Shown here one piece after another: positions 1 through 5,407 of a stretch of 7,310 nucleotides of DNA (its first letter is position 1; every line of letters starts with the position of its first letter). Source of the stretch: Nanobdellota archaeon (GTDB lineage: Archaea; Nanobdellota; Nanobdellia; Pacearchaeales; GW2011-AR1). Both the position numbers and the translations under genes were made by a program. The notes beneath the pieces are model-generated. The model worked only from the letters and a program-made list of their open reading frames with translations, searched no databases and was not told where the DNA came from. The DNA lies in contig JAHIEP010000021.1 in the NCBI GenBank assembly GCA_018901375.1, positions 1 through 7,310 on the forward strand, read 5' to 3'.

Positions 1-90
1 AAAAGATCCGCGAAAATCCCAAGTTCCAAAACACACTAAGCCAAGCCACTAATAAACAACCCCAAAACAAAATCCGCACCCCATTCCCCT
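1..90. other. Left-edge noncoding stretch
   Basis: I see no gene here on either strand. The plus strand is rich in A and C and poor in G, as in the rest of the window. On the minus strand it lies downstream of the first 15-bp repeat array. Confidence 0.4.
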
Positions 91-151
91 TCTAAAGCAA
101 CGCGTCTCTAACGCGAAGCGATCTAACGCGAAGCGATCTAACGCAACACCG
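91..151. repeat. 15-bp tandem repeat array, left copy (4 units)
   Basis: Units begin at 91 (16 nt, TCTAAAGCAACGCGTC), 107, 122 and 137. The consensus on the plus strand is TCTAACGCRAMGCGA. Each unit contains CGC-NNN-GCG, whose arms can pair, and the three middle bases vary (GAA, AAC) while the arms are mostly kept. The same family, with the same terminal 16-nt unit, recurs at 7151-7273. The last unit overlaps the end of a truncated pilin reading frame. The spacing is far too short for CRISPR. Function is unknown. Confidence 0.9.
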
Positions 152-185
152 TAGCAACAATCGCCGAAATCCCTCTTTTGTCCAT
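138..185 (-). pseudogene. Truncated type IV pilin/archaellin-like gene start
   Basis: The minus strand encodes MDKRGISAIVATVLR followed by TAG. A short charged segment, K/R-G, then I-S-x-I-V-A-T-V-L is the hallmark N-terminus of archaeal type IV pilins and related class III signal-peptide proteins, normally cleaved just after the basic-Gly region by a PibD/FlaK-type prepilin peptidase, with the hydrophobic segment forming the filament core. Here the hydrophobic segment ends after about nine residues: the frame enters the 15-bp repeat array, which places TAG in every unit. A well placed TATA box lies upstream, so the start may still be transcribed. No pilin body is visible downstream in any frame. 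It is probably a gene remnant broken by repeat insertion or by deletion. A functional 15-residue peptide is possible but less likely. Confidence 0.6.
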
Positions 186-206
186 AAACAATCTAGAATA
201 AAATAC

Positions 207-214
207 TATATAAA
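207..214 (-). promoter_or_regulatory. TATA box of the truncated pilin
   Basis: TTTATATA on the minus strand, centred about 25 nt upstream of the ATG at 185. This matches the spacing at the other starts in the window and predicts a leaderless transcript. Confidence 0.6.
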
Positions 215-221
215 ATTACCC

Positions 222-228
222 AAAAAAA
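222..228 (-). terminator. Poly-T run, possible terminator of the large Cys-rich gene
   Basis: Seven consecutive T on the minus strand, about 150 nt after the stop of the large gene and just before the pilin-stub promoter. Archaeal termination is commonly driven by T-rich tracts without a hairpin. No closer T run of five or more is present. Confidence 0.35.
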
Positions 229-230
229 GA

Positions 231-269
231 ATCCGTGTCCTCAGTGTAACCCGTGCCTCGTCCGTGTTA
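231..269. repeat. Degenerate ~10-bp CCGTGT micro-repeats
   Basis: The plus strand reads ATCCGTGTC, CTCAGTGTA, ACCCGTGCCT, CGTCCGTGTT in succession, a period of about 10. A related run lies at 5171-5198. It is noncoding, and the two copies look like members of one interspersed family. Confidence 0.6.
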
Positions 270-379
270 CTTTTAATTACTTTACAAGTTACACAAACCA
301 ACCCCCAAAACAATCTACAATCTATTCCCCATAATCTACTCTCTCGCTACTCACCCCCAGAACAAAATTCAGCTCCTAC
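270..379. other. 3' region of the large Cys-rich gene, no gene seen
   Basis: No convincing open frame. On the minus strand this is the 3' untranslated stretch of the large gene and carries several G runs (GGGGG and GGGG). Nothing else was recognised. Confidence 0.4.
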
Positions 380-3300
380 CTAAACCCCACTCCAATTCGG
401 ATATCTCTCAAGCAAACCCCCACTCCAATTCGGATATCTTCCACTCAAATAATCACTAATATTCCCAATCCCAAAATCCCCACATTCAAAATCAAAGTCA
501 CAAAAATCACAAGTCGGACATTCATTACAAACCCCATCGACACAACCATAATCACATTTCTTCACAGACCTTTCATCCAAATCAAACTCACTATAACAGG
601 TCGCTTCTTCTACCACCGACCCCCCACCACCGACCACCTCGCCCGCAGGCGCGCACCCTTTTTCATAACATTCTCGAGTCTTCCAAACATCATCCTCTCG
701 ACATTCATACTCCCATTCGCTACATCCCCCATTACATCCCGTCACCTGTGACCCGTCACCTGTCACCTCGCCACAAGGCGTGCAGTCCTTCCAAAACTCA
801 GGAACAGCGTCGGCAACACACTCATGCGAAACACAAGAATAACTATTCAACTTCCTAAACAAATCATCCAGCTTACAATATCCACTACCATAAAAATCAT
901 CCCCACAATCAGCGTCGACATTACACTCATACTCAATCAAACAATTAGCCGAACACCCATCTCCATCAATCAAATTCCCATCATCACATTCTTCTCCCAA
1001 ATCTAAATTAGAATCCCCACAAGCAGGTTCATCAACACATTCTCCATCAACACAATCATAATCACACTCTTCAAATAATTCTTTTTCAACATCTACATTC
1101 TCAAAGCAGTCATCTTCACCGCATCCTTGTTTATACACACTTCTCTCCTTCCAAACATCATCCCCTTTGCAATACTTCTCCCATTCCCCACTAGAATCCT
1201 CCCCGCAATCCTTCCAAAACTCAGGAGTTCCCTTTAAAATGCACTCATGCAAAACACAAGAGTAATCATTCAGGTCCTTAAACAAATCGCCACTAACACA
1301 ATATTTATCTCCATAAAAATCATCAGCACAATCAGCATCGACATTACATTCATACTCAACCAAACATCCAGCCGAACACCCATCTCCATCAATCAAATTC
1401 CCATCATCACATTCTTCTCCCAAATCTAAATTAGAATCCCCACAAGTAGGCACATCAGCACATTCCCCATCAACACAAATATCAGCACATTCATCAACAA
1501 GTTTCTCCTCGATATTTATCTTATTATAACATCCCGCCACCTGCCACCCGCCACCCGCCACCTCGCCAGCAGGCGCGCAACCCCTATCAAAAACATTTCG
1601 CTTACTAAATAAATCATTATCAGAGCATTCGTTCTCCCATTCCCCAACCGAATCCTCGCCACAATCAACAACCAGCTTATCAACAACAGAAGCATCACAA
1701 TAAGACTCAACACTATTAGCATTCACACAAACAGCGTCGCTATAACTCTTAAACAAATCATCCCCAAAACAAAACTCCTCTCCAAAAAATCCAGTCGTCC
1801 CACAGTCATTATCATTTATACAATTCATCCGAGTATGCGAACAATAACTCTGCTCCGTCCCAGAATTCTCACATTCATCAATCGTATAAACATCCGAGTC
1901 ATCACAATCCGAATCGTAAAAACATTCAATATCAACGCACTCCCCATCAGAACAAATATCCGAACACTCCTCAACCAATTTCGGCACAATCACCGACGAG
2001 CAATCACTATCAGGTGTCCCAGAATTTTCACAACTAAATTCCTGATAATTCTGCCAAGCATCCTCGCCAGAACAATACCGCTCCCCAACAAACCCATCAG
2101 TCCCACAAGACAAATCGTTAAAACAAGTATAGCACTCCCCAGACAAACATTCAAAATCACAGTACTCTTTCAAAACCGGCAAAGTATAATCGCTACAATA
2201 ACTATCCACCGTCCCTGCGTTATGACAATCATAAGAAATAAAATCCTTAAAAGAATTCCCAGTCTTGCAATATCCAGGCTCCAAAAAATTATTCAACCCA
2301 CAATCCAAATTAGAAGAACAAACAATCTCCCTGCATTCCCCAGCCATACAAACATCCGCACACTCTTCAACAAGCTTCGGAATCACCGCCTCATTACAAG
2401 CCCCAACCCCACAAGAAAAATCGTGCAAGTCCCGATAGACAGAATCACCATCACAATAATTAGCAGAATAAAAATCTTCATCACAATCCGAACTAGTCAA
2501 ACATTCCAAAGGCTCATTCTTACAATAGCTATCAACAGTCCCAGCCAAAACACAATCATCAACAGTGTACTCATCTGAATCATCACAATCAGCGTCGACA
2601 TAACACTCAATAATCTCACAAGCCCCAGCAATACAACTCTCACCAGAAGAACAATCATCAACCAACACAACCTCCTCTCGTTCATCAGAGTAGCATCTCG
2701 ACCCTCCAACAACCGACAACCGACAACCGTTATCGAAGCAAGTCCTGTTTCGATAGACGTCGCCATTAGAACAATAATTAGAATCAAATCCATCACAGTA
2801 ACTCTCTCCACAATCCTCGACAAACTCCGATTCCGAATTCCCAACACACTCACTCTGCACAGTCCCAGCGTCGACACAACTAAACTCCTCAACATCCCGA
2901 TAAACATTGCCCGAAGAACAATACTCAGCCCCAACATCACCACCAGCACAATCCGAATCCGAACTACAAGTCATAGCAACATAACCAACACAATCTTTAA
3001 ACATATTCCTAGCCGCAGCCGTCCAAAAATCACTTTCAACAATTCCAAAAAAACAAATTTTCCCCTCGGTAGTTTTCCCATTCATCAACTTAGTCCCAGC
3101 AGAAGCATAAGAAATCACATCCCCAAAATCATGAACATCCCCGTCGCCAGTGTAAGTCCGAGCAACCGACTTCATCCCTCCCGCCTTGTTCTCGTCGTCC
3201 AAATAATAATACGGAATCGAAATCCCACCAAGCTTATATTTAGCTTGAGTATAAACCTTCAAAACCTTCCCGTCATTCCGCACACTCAACGGCTCCGTCC

Positions 3301-3730
3301 CAGCCAACTTCGAAATCCCATCATAATCCGTCAGACCAAACTCCGCACCCCGATAATAATTCGCAATCACCGTCGGCAACTCACCAACCGGAATCCAATC
3401 CGCATTCCTAAACCTCTCATCCCCCAGAAAAATCATTTTATAATTCGAAAAATCAAAACCCTTCAAAGCACTCTCGCTAATCTCGTCAACACTCAAACCC
3501 AAATCATCAAACACATCCAAAACATTATCATCGACGGCAGCAGCACTCCGATAAATATAAGCAACGTCAGCTTGTCCCGTTTGATACTCAAGATTATCTA
3601 ATGGGAAAGCCGAAACAAATCCAAATAAAAAAATACAAACAACAAAAAAACAAACCGCCCTCTTTTTTGAGCATAGAGAAAAAAACGTGAATGGTTTTCG
3701 CCAGAACTCCATACTCTTCGTAATCACCAT
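380..3730 (-). CDS. Giant secreted Cys-rich repeat surface protein
   Basis: Probably an exported cell-surface stalk or adhesin-like protein of 1116 residues. I chose ATG at 3730 because a TATA box sits about 25 nt upstream; the frame can extend to TTG at 3739, and ATG at 3712 is also possible. Residue numbers count from the TTG start (subtract 3 for the chosen ATG). A basic n-region and hydrophobic stretch (about 28-44) ending VSA precede FPLDN, a signal peptide. Residues 45-257 form a domain shared with the 340-residue protein, ending in CFFGIVES-FWT-ARNMF, which resembles the tail of ThuA-like glutamine-amidotransferase-fold domains; no nucleophile-elbow Cys is visible. From 258 to 1087 there are about 98 Cys in repeated modules (YC...VYRD...FSC...GT.DSYC...KLVEEC...GEC). 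Two copies of CGDSNLDLGEECDDGN, near 766 and 907, match the myxo-type/DUF4215 disulfide repeat. The C-terminus carries RYPNWSG twice. NWS and NIS are possible N-glycosylation sequons. The ligand or partner is unknown. Confidence 0.85.
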   Translation of the reverse strand: MVITKSMEFWRKPFTFFSLCSKKRAVCFFVVCIFLFGFVSAFPLDNLEYQTGQADVAYIYRSAAAVDDNVLDVFDDLGLSVDEISESALKGFDFSNYKMIFLGDERFRNADWIPVGELPTVIANYYRGAEFGLTDYDGISKLAGTEPLSVRNDGKVLKVYTQAKYKLGGISIPYYYLDDENKAGGMKSVARTYTGDGDVHDFGDVISYASAGTKLMNGKTTEGKICFFGIVESDFWTAAARNMFKDCVGYVAMTCSSDSDCAGGDVGAEYCSSGNVYRDVEEFSCVDAGTVQSECVGNSESEFVEDCGESYCDGFDSNYCSNGDVYRNRTCFDNGCRLSVVGGSRCYSDEREEVVLVDDCSSGESCIAGACEIIECYVDADCDDSDEYTVDDCVLAGTVDSYCKNEPLECLTSSDCDEDFYSANYCDGDSVYRDLHDFSCGVGACNEAVIPKLVEECADVCMAGECREIVCSSNLDCGLNNFLEPGYCKTGNSFKDFISYDCHNAGTVDSYCSDYTLPVLKEYCDFECLSGECYTCFNDLSCGTDGFVGERYCSGEDAWQNYQEFSCENSGTPDSDCSSVIVPKLVEECSDICSDGECVDIECFYDSDCDDSDVYTIDECENSGTEQSYCSHTRMNCINDNDCGTTGFFGEEFCFGDDLFKSYSDAVCVNANSVESYCDASVVDKLVVDCGEDSVGEWENECSDNDLFSKRNVFDRGCAPAGEVAGGGWQVAGCYNKINIEEKLVDECADICVDGECADVPTCGDSNLDLGEECDDGNLIDGDGCSAGCLVEYECNVDADCADDFYGDKYCVSGDLFKDLNDYSCVLHECILKGTPEFWKDCGEDSSGEWEKYCKGDDVWKERSVYKQGCGEDDCFENVDVEKELFEECDYDCVDGECVDEPACGDSNLDLGEECDDGNLIDGDGCSANCLIEYECNVDADCGDDFYGSGYCKLDDLFRKLNSYSCVSHECVADAVPEFWKDCTPCGEVTGDGSQVTGCNGGCSEWEYECREDDVWKTRECYEKGCAPAGEVVGGGGSVVEEATCYSEFDLDERSVKKCDYGCVDGVCNECPTCDFCDFDFECGDFGIGNISDYLSGRYPNWSGGLLERYPNWSGV
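385..439 (-). repeat. 33-bp direct repeat encoding the doubled RYPNWSG tail
   Basis: A 22-nt sequence at 385-406 is identical at 418-439, offset 33 bp (11 codons). It encodes RYPNWSG twice at the very C-terminus of the large surface protein, each with an N-W-S sequon. It looks like a recent in-frame tandem duplication. Confidence 0.85.
612..656 (-). repeat. In-frame repeat insertion A in the Cys-rich gene
   Basis: On the minus strand a CGCC-TGCG-GGCG hairpin is followed by GAGG and GGT/GGG-rich tandem DNA. It encodes APAGEVVGGGGSVVEEA between a GC and a CY of a Cys module. The uninterrupted module near residues 866-881 has only GEDD at this point. The same hairpin design is seen in insertions B and C. 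Confidence 0.6.
738..782 (-). repeat. In-frame repeat insertion B in the Cys-rich gene
   Basis: On the minus strand CGCC-TTGT-GGCG is followed by tandem GGTGAC-type units. It encodes TPCGEVTGDGSQVTG after a module's 'EFWKDC'. The sister module reads DCGEDSSGEWEKYC there, so this sits at a different module position from insertions A and C. The tetraloop differs from A and C but the stem is retained. Confidence 0.6.
947..1023 (-). repeat. 77-bp identical repeat, copy 1 (disulfide-repeat module)
   Basis: Identical base for base to 1370-1446, offset 423 bp (141 codons). It covers the CGDSNLDLGEECDDGN...GDGCSA core of the second myxo-type disulfide repeat. DNA identity, including silent sites, points to recent duplication or gene conversion. 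Confidence 0.85.
1370..1446 (-). repeat. 77-bp identical repeat, copy 2 (disulfide-repeat module)
   Basis: Partner of 947-1023 and part of a larger diverged tandem duplication of about 141 codons within the Cys-rich stalk. The flanking module sequence is similar at the protein level (DFYG..YC...DLF..L..YSCV.HEC...PEFWKDC). Confidence 0.85.
1533..1579 (-). repeat. In-frame repeat insertion C in the Cys-rich gene
   Basis: On the minus strand CGCC-TGCT-GGCG, then GAGG and three to four GGTGGCGGG-like units. It encodes APAGEVAGGGWQVAG between GC and CY, the same module position as insertion A. It is low complexity and more GC-rich than the surrounding gene. Confidence 0.65.
2703..2729 (-). repeat. 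In-frame CGGTTGT tandem repeat D in the Cys-rich gene
   Basis: The minus strand has a 7-8-bp tandem (CGGTTGT) encoding RLSVVGGSR between GC and CY of an N-terminal Cys module. This is the same module position used by insertions A and C, but the repeat sequence differs and the CGCC/GGCG hairpin is absent. Confidence 0.5.
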
Positions 3731-3751
3731 ACACAACAAAATAACTTCTTA

Positions 3752-3759
3752 TATATAAA
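3752..3759 (-). promoter_or_regulatory. TATA box of the large Cys-rich gene
   Basis: TTTATATA on the minus strand, within a longer A/T run, centred about 25 nt upstream of ATG 3730. This spacing supports a leaderless start there rather than at TTG 3739 or ATG 3712. Confidence 0.65.
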
Positions 3760-3763
3760 TATG

Positions 3764-3787
3764 TCTTACTACTTTTAATTGATGAAA
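3764..3787 (-). promoter_or_regulatory. Shared upstream element, copy 1
   Basis: A 24-nt minus-strand sequence with 22 identities to 6461-6484, ending in GTAGTAAGA exactly 33 nt before the chosen ATG. It lies just upstream of the BRE/TATA position, where archaeal activators often bind. It could instead be a relic of the duplication that produced the paralogous gene. Confidence 0.5.
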
Positions 3788-3811
3788 CACCGAAGACAAA
3801 TTTCTACAAAA

Positions 3812-4135
3812 TTAAAACCCAAACAACCTCTCATAATCCTTATGGTCCATCCAATCCAAAATAGCAGCAATCAAATCGACCTCTCCTCCAGATGTTAAAG
3901 AATAAAACAACCTCCAAGCAGATGGCAAATTATAAATCCACAAATTATCTATTCCATATTTCTCAATCAATTCTCTAGGGATCAAATTCTTCTTAACATT
4001 CCTTCCGGCAAAACAATTTTCCCTAAGCTCAAGAATGGCTTTAGTAATTCCTTTCTTAATAGGGTCACCATCTCTCAAACTATTAAAACAATTTTCTAAA
4101 CTCTCGTCGATAAATACAACTTTGTCCGGTCTCAT
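3812..4135 (-). CDS. RelE-like toxin of a type II toxin-antitoxin pair
   Basis: A 107-residue protein resembling an archaeal group of RelE/ParE-superfamily toxins. The N-terminal half (FIDESLENCFNSL, then a helical KKGITKAILELRE) is followed by GRNVKKNLIPRELIEKYGIDNLWIYNLP, SAWRLFYSL, DLIAAILDWMDHKDYERLFGF. The helix-helix-beta-sheet order and the basic, aromatic C-terminal half (W-R-L-F-Y; DHK-YER) fit ribosome-dependent mRNA-cleaving toxins, where such residues line the RNA site; activity is inferred. Its ATG overlaps the TGA of the upstream 96-residue gene (ATGA, 4 nt), so translation is probably coupled and antitoxin is made first. Length is typical of the family and the frame looks intact. 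It is presumably controlled from the operator at 4427-4444. I recognise the family by its sequence pattern, not from a search. Confidence 0.75.
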   Translation of the reverse strand: MRPDKVVFIDESLENCFNSLRDGDPIKKGITKAILELRENCFAGRNVKKNLIPRELIEKYGIDNLWIYNLPSAWRLFYSLTSGGEVDLIAAILDWMDHKDYERLFGF

Positions 4136-4422
4136 ATTTCAATAACCGGCCTATTTTTTACTTTCTCATAAAACTCCGGATTCCAAATATAAACAACAAA
4201 CCCCTCGCTGTCATAAACAATCTTTCTAATGCTCTCCAAATATTCCATAATCACCTGAAAAGTTTGCCACATCACCTTCTTCGGCAAACGATTAAACAAC
4301 TCAGTCTTCTTAAATTCCCCAGAATTCTCGTCGATAAACCGCTCAACCATCAACACCGTCTGCAACGTCGGACTTCTCGCCACGCAATTACTTTCCTTAT
4401 ACCCAACAATCTTCGTTTCCAT
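4132..4422 (-). CDS. Winged-helix antitoxin partner of the RelE-like toxin
   Basis: A 96-residue cytoplasmic protein. The region SPTLQTVLMVERFIDENSGEFKKTELFNRLPKK, then a recognition-helix-like MWQTFQVIMEYLE and a beta-wing KIVYDSEGFVVYIWNP, looks like a winged helix-turn-helix DNA-binding domain. The C-terminal tail (EFYEKVKNRPVIEI) may contact the toxin. It is first in a two-gene operon with the toxin, overlapping by ATGA, the usual antitoxin-then-toxin order. A TATA box is centred about 25 nt before the ATG, and a perfect palindrome between TATA and ATG is a ready operator for autorepression. Alternative: a stand-alone regulator, but the coupling argues for toxin neutralisation. Confidence 0.72.
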   Translation of the reverse strand: METKIVGYKESNCVARSPTLQTVLMVERFIDENSGEFKKTELFNRLPKKVMWQTFQVIMEYLESIRKIVYDSEGFVVYIWNPEFYEKVKNRPVIEI

Positions 4423-4426
4423 ACCA

Positions 4427-4444
4427 TAATATCATTTGATATTA
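4427..4444. promoter_or_regulatory. Palindromic operator of the toxin-antitoxin operon
   Basis: A perfect inverted repeat: TAATATCA, 2-nt spacer, TGATATTA. It abuts and slightly overlaps the TATA box and ends 4 nt before the antitoxin ATG, so it spans the predicted transcription start. A dimeric winged-helix antitoxin bound here would block initiation. Confidence 0.65.
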
Positions 4445-4450
4445 TATAAA
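4443..4450 (-). promoter_or_regulatory. TATA box of the toxin-antitoxin operon
   Basis: TTTATATA on the minus strand, centred about 25 nt upstream of the antitoxin ATG at 4422. Confidence 0.65.
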
Positions 4451-4498
4451 TCTTTCCATCAAATCAGAATACCTACCTCCAACAAATTTTTTTCCACC

Positions 4499-4541
4499 AA
4501 AGATGAATACCCCAAGCTCAAAACCCAGAGTATTCATCTTT
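4499..4541. terminator. Perfect 12-bp hairpin downstream of the 118-residue gene
   Basis: AAAGATGAATAC at 4499-4510 is exactly complementary to GTATTCATCTTT at 4530-4541, with a 19-nt loop. It begins 15 nt after the stop of the 118-residue gene and lies before the toxin-antitoxin promoter. It may be a transcript 3'-end structure or insulator. No T run follows directly on the minus strand (an A-rich stretch does), so classic terminator action is uncertain. Confidence 0.45.
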
Positions 4542-4556
4542 ACAATTTCCGACCAA

Positions 4557-4913
4557 TCACCCCGACCGATTCCAAATATAAATTGGAGTATTGCTCCCGT
4601 CAATAGATTCAGAATCTTCCCAACCCCGAATCCTCAGCCAATCTTCAATCTTAAAATATTGACCCAGAGAAATCGGTCTGAATATCACATCCTCCCCCTC
4701 GCTGTCTTGAACTATAATCGCCTCATCGCCATCCAGACAACAACCATACGTAACTTTCACAGCCCCAAAACCAGGACTCTCAAGACAATCAAGAACCTTG
4801 ACAAAAGTCCGAGACTCTCTCCGTTTCCTCTTCAAGAAACCAACAAAACTATTCCCTGAAACAAAAACAACAATCACAAACAACCCCACCAACACCAATT
4901 TCAAACTCTCCAT
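4557..4913 (-). CDS. Small exported or membrane-anchored protein, unknown function
   Basis: 118 residues. A hydrophobic segment (about 4-20, LKLVLVGLFVIVVFVSG) follows MES and is itself followed by a basic stretch (LKRKRRES). This gives either a signal peptide or a single N-terminal membrane anchor; the positive charges after the segment favour an anchor with the rest inside, but this is not decisive. The remainder alternates beta-like segments: FVKVLDCLESPGFGAVKVTYGCCLDGDEAIIVQDSEGEDVIFRPI, then QYFKIEDWLRIRGW and an Asp/Ser-rich end with PIYIWNRSG. It may be a small beta-barrel, but I do not recognise the family. The ATG is preceded by AAAGGA 7-8 nt away and by a TATA-like box. It is a single gene between the hairpin at 4499 and the micro-repeat-rich intergenic region. 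Confidence 0.7.
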   Translation of the reverse strand: MESLKLVLVGLFVIVVFVSGNSFVGFLKRKRRESRTFVKVLDCLESPGFGAVKVTYGCCLDGDEAIIVQDSEGEDVIFRPISLGQYFKIEDWLRIRGWEDSESIDGSNTPIYIWNRSG

Positions 4914-4930
4914 TTCACTATCCTTTCAAC

Positions 4931-4938
4931 TTATAAGA
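4931..4938 (-). promoter_or_regulatory. TATA-like box of the 118-residue gene
   Basis: TCTTATAA on the minus strand, centred about 21 nt upstream of ATG 4913, closer than at the other genes. A weak ribosome-binding-like AAAGGA also lies before this start. Confidence 0.4.
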
Positions 4939-4956
4939 TTTCAACCTATTCCACAA

Positions 4957-4993
4957 ATACCTAACATCTAAAAGCTAACAGCTAATACCTAAC
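4957..4993. repeat. AGCTAA/ACCTAAC micro-repeats
   Basis: The plus strand shows ACCTAAC, AGCTAAC, AGCTAAT, ACCTAAC with a period of 7-8 nt. This is noncoding filler of the same general style as the other micro-repeats in the window. Confidence 0.5.
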
Positions 4994-5020
4994 TTCTCTC
5001 CCAACAACCGACGTCTCTAG

Positions 5021-5110
5021 TTAATCCCTTTCAGTAATCACTTGTATATTATCAGCCACGGTTCCATTCAATAAAAATCCAACATATCCCACCTTTAAAA
5101 AACTTACCAT
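5021..5110 (-). CDS. Possible 29-residue micro-ORF or gene remnant
   Basis: ATG to TAA encoding MVSFLKVGYVGFLLNGTV... ending VITERD. It is compositionally protein-like and sits in a 490-bp gap, but has no clear ribosome-binding site, no TATA at the usual distance, and an in-frame TAG two codons before the ATG. It may be a relic of a lost gene or chance. Confidence 0.2.
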   Translation of the reverse strand: MVSFLKVGYVGFLLNGTVADNIQVITERD

Positions 5111-5170
5111 TATCTAATAACAACAACATTCAACACACCCCTTTATTTTCTATAATCTATTTCCCATCCA

Positions 5171-5198
5171 CTCCGTGCAATCCGTGTCATCTGTGTTC
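5171..5198. repeat. CCGTGT micro-repeats, second copy
   Basis: CTCCGTGCA, ATCCGTGTC, ATCTGTGTT in tandem on the plus strand, period about 10. Related to the run at 231-269 at the far side of the window. Confidence 0.6.
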
Positions 5199-5248
5199 AA
5201 TCATTACCCTCCCCCTTGACACCTACTCCAAAACCAAATCCCAAATCA

Positions 5249-5289
5249 AAGTCCATGTAAGTCCGTTCCAAGTCCATGTAAGTCCGTTC
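5249..5289. repeat. 21-bp direct repeat, two copies
   Basis: AAGTCCATGTAAGTCCGTTC occurs at 5249-5268 and 5270-5289 without mismatch. Each unit is itself built of two AAGTCC-starting halves of about 10-11 bp. Confidence 0.85.
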
Positions 5290-5291
5290 AT

Positions 5292-5340
5292 AAAAAAAGC
5301 CCACACTCCCAAAGAAACCCAAAACCCCAAAAATAAAAAA
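5292..5340 (-). terminator. T-rich terminator region after the 340-residue gene
   Basis: The minus strand carries TTTTTTATTTTT (5340-5329) and T7 (5298-5292), about 65 to 110 nt after the stop codon. Archaeal termination at T tracts fits. No strong hairpin was seen between them. Confidence 0.5.
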
Positions 5341-5376
5341 TCCATGCTCAATTTTTTAATCTGCAACCAAGCATCT

Positions 5377-5407
5377 CCCAGACCTACCCCCTACCCCCTA
5401 CCCCCTA
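5377..5407 (-). repeat. TAGGGGG heptamer repeat, G-quadruplex-capable
   Basis: The minus strand reads three GGGGG runs separated by TA, then a 7-nt gap and GGG. The first TAG is the stop codon of the 340-residue gene. The pattern fits the G3+N1-7 rule for a four-tract quadruplex in the transcript. Confidence 0.7.

Noticed and set aside
91..151. Repeat arrays as CRISPR
   Set aside because: The units are directly adjacent with a 15-bp period and have no unique spacers; no cas-like gene is present.
1835..2578. Long plus-strand open frame of 247 codons
   Set aside because: It lies antisense to the Cys-rich gene and is rich in Ile, Thr and Arg, as expected for the complement of Asp/Glu/Cys-rich codons. 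It has no domain signal.
2497..2949. Minus-strand open frame of 150 codons within the Cys-rich gene
   Set aside because: It is an out-of-frame shadow (Leu/Val/Met-rich) of the large gene, which has clear repeated modules in its own frame.
3131..3601. Plus-strand open frame opposite the N-terminal domain
   Set aside because: It is antisense to a domain conserved between two paralogues at the protein level on the minus strand; no start signal was seen.
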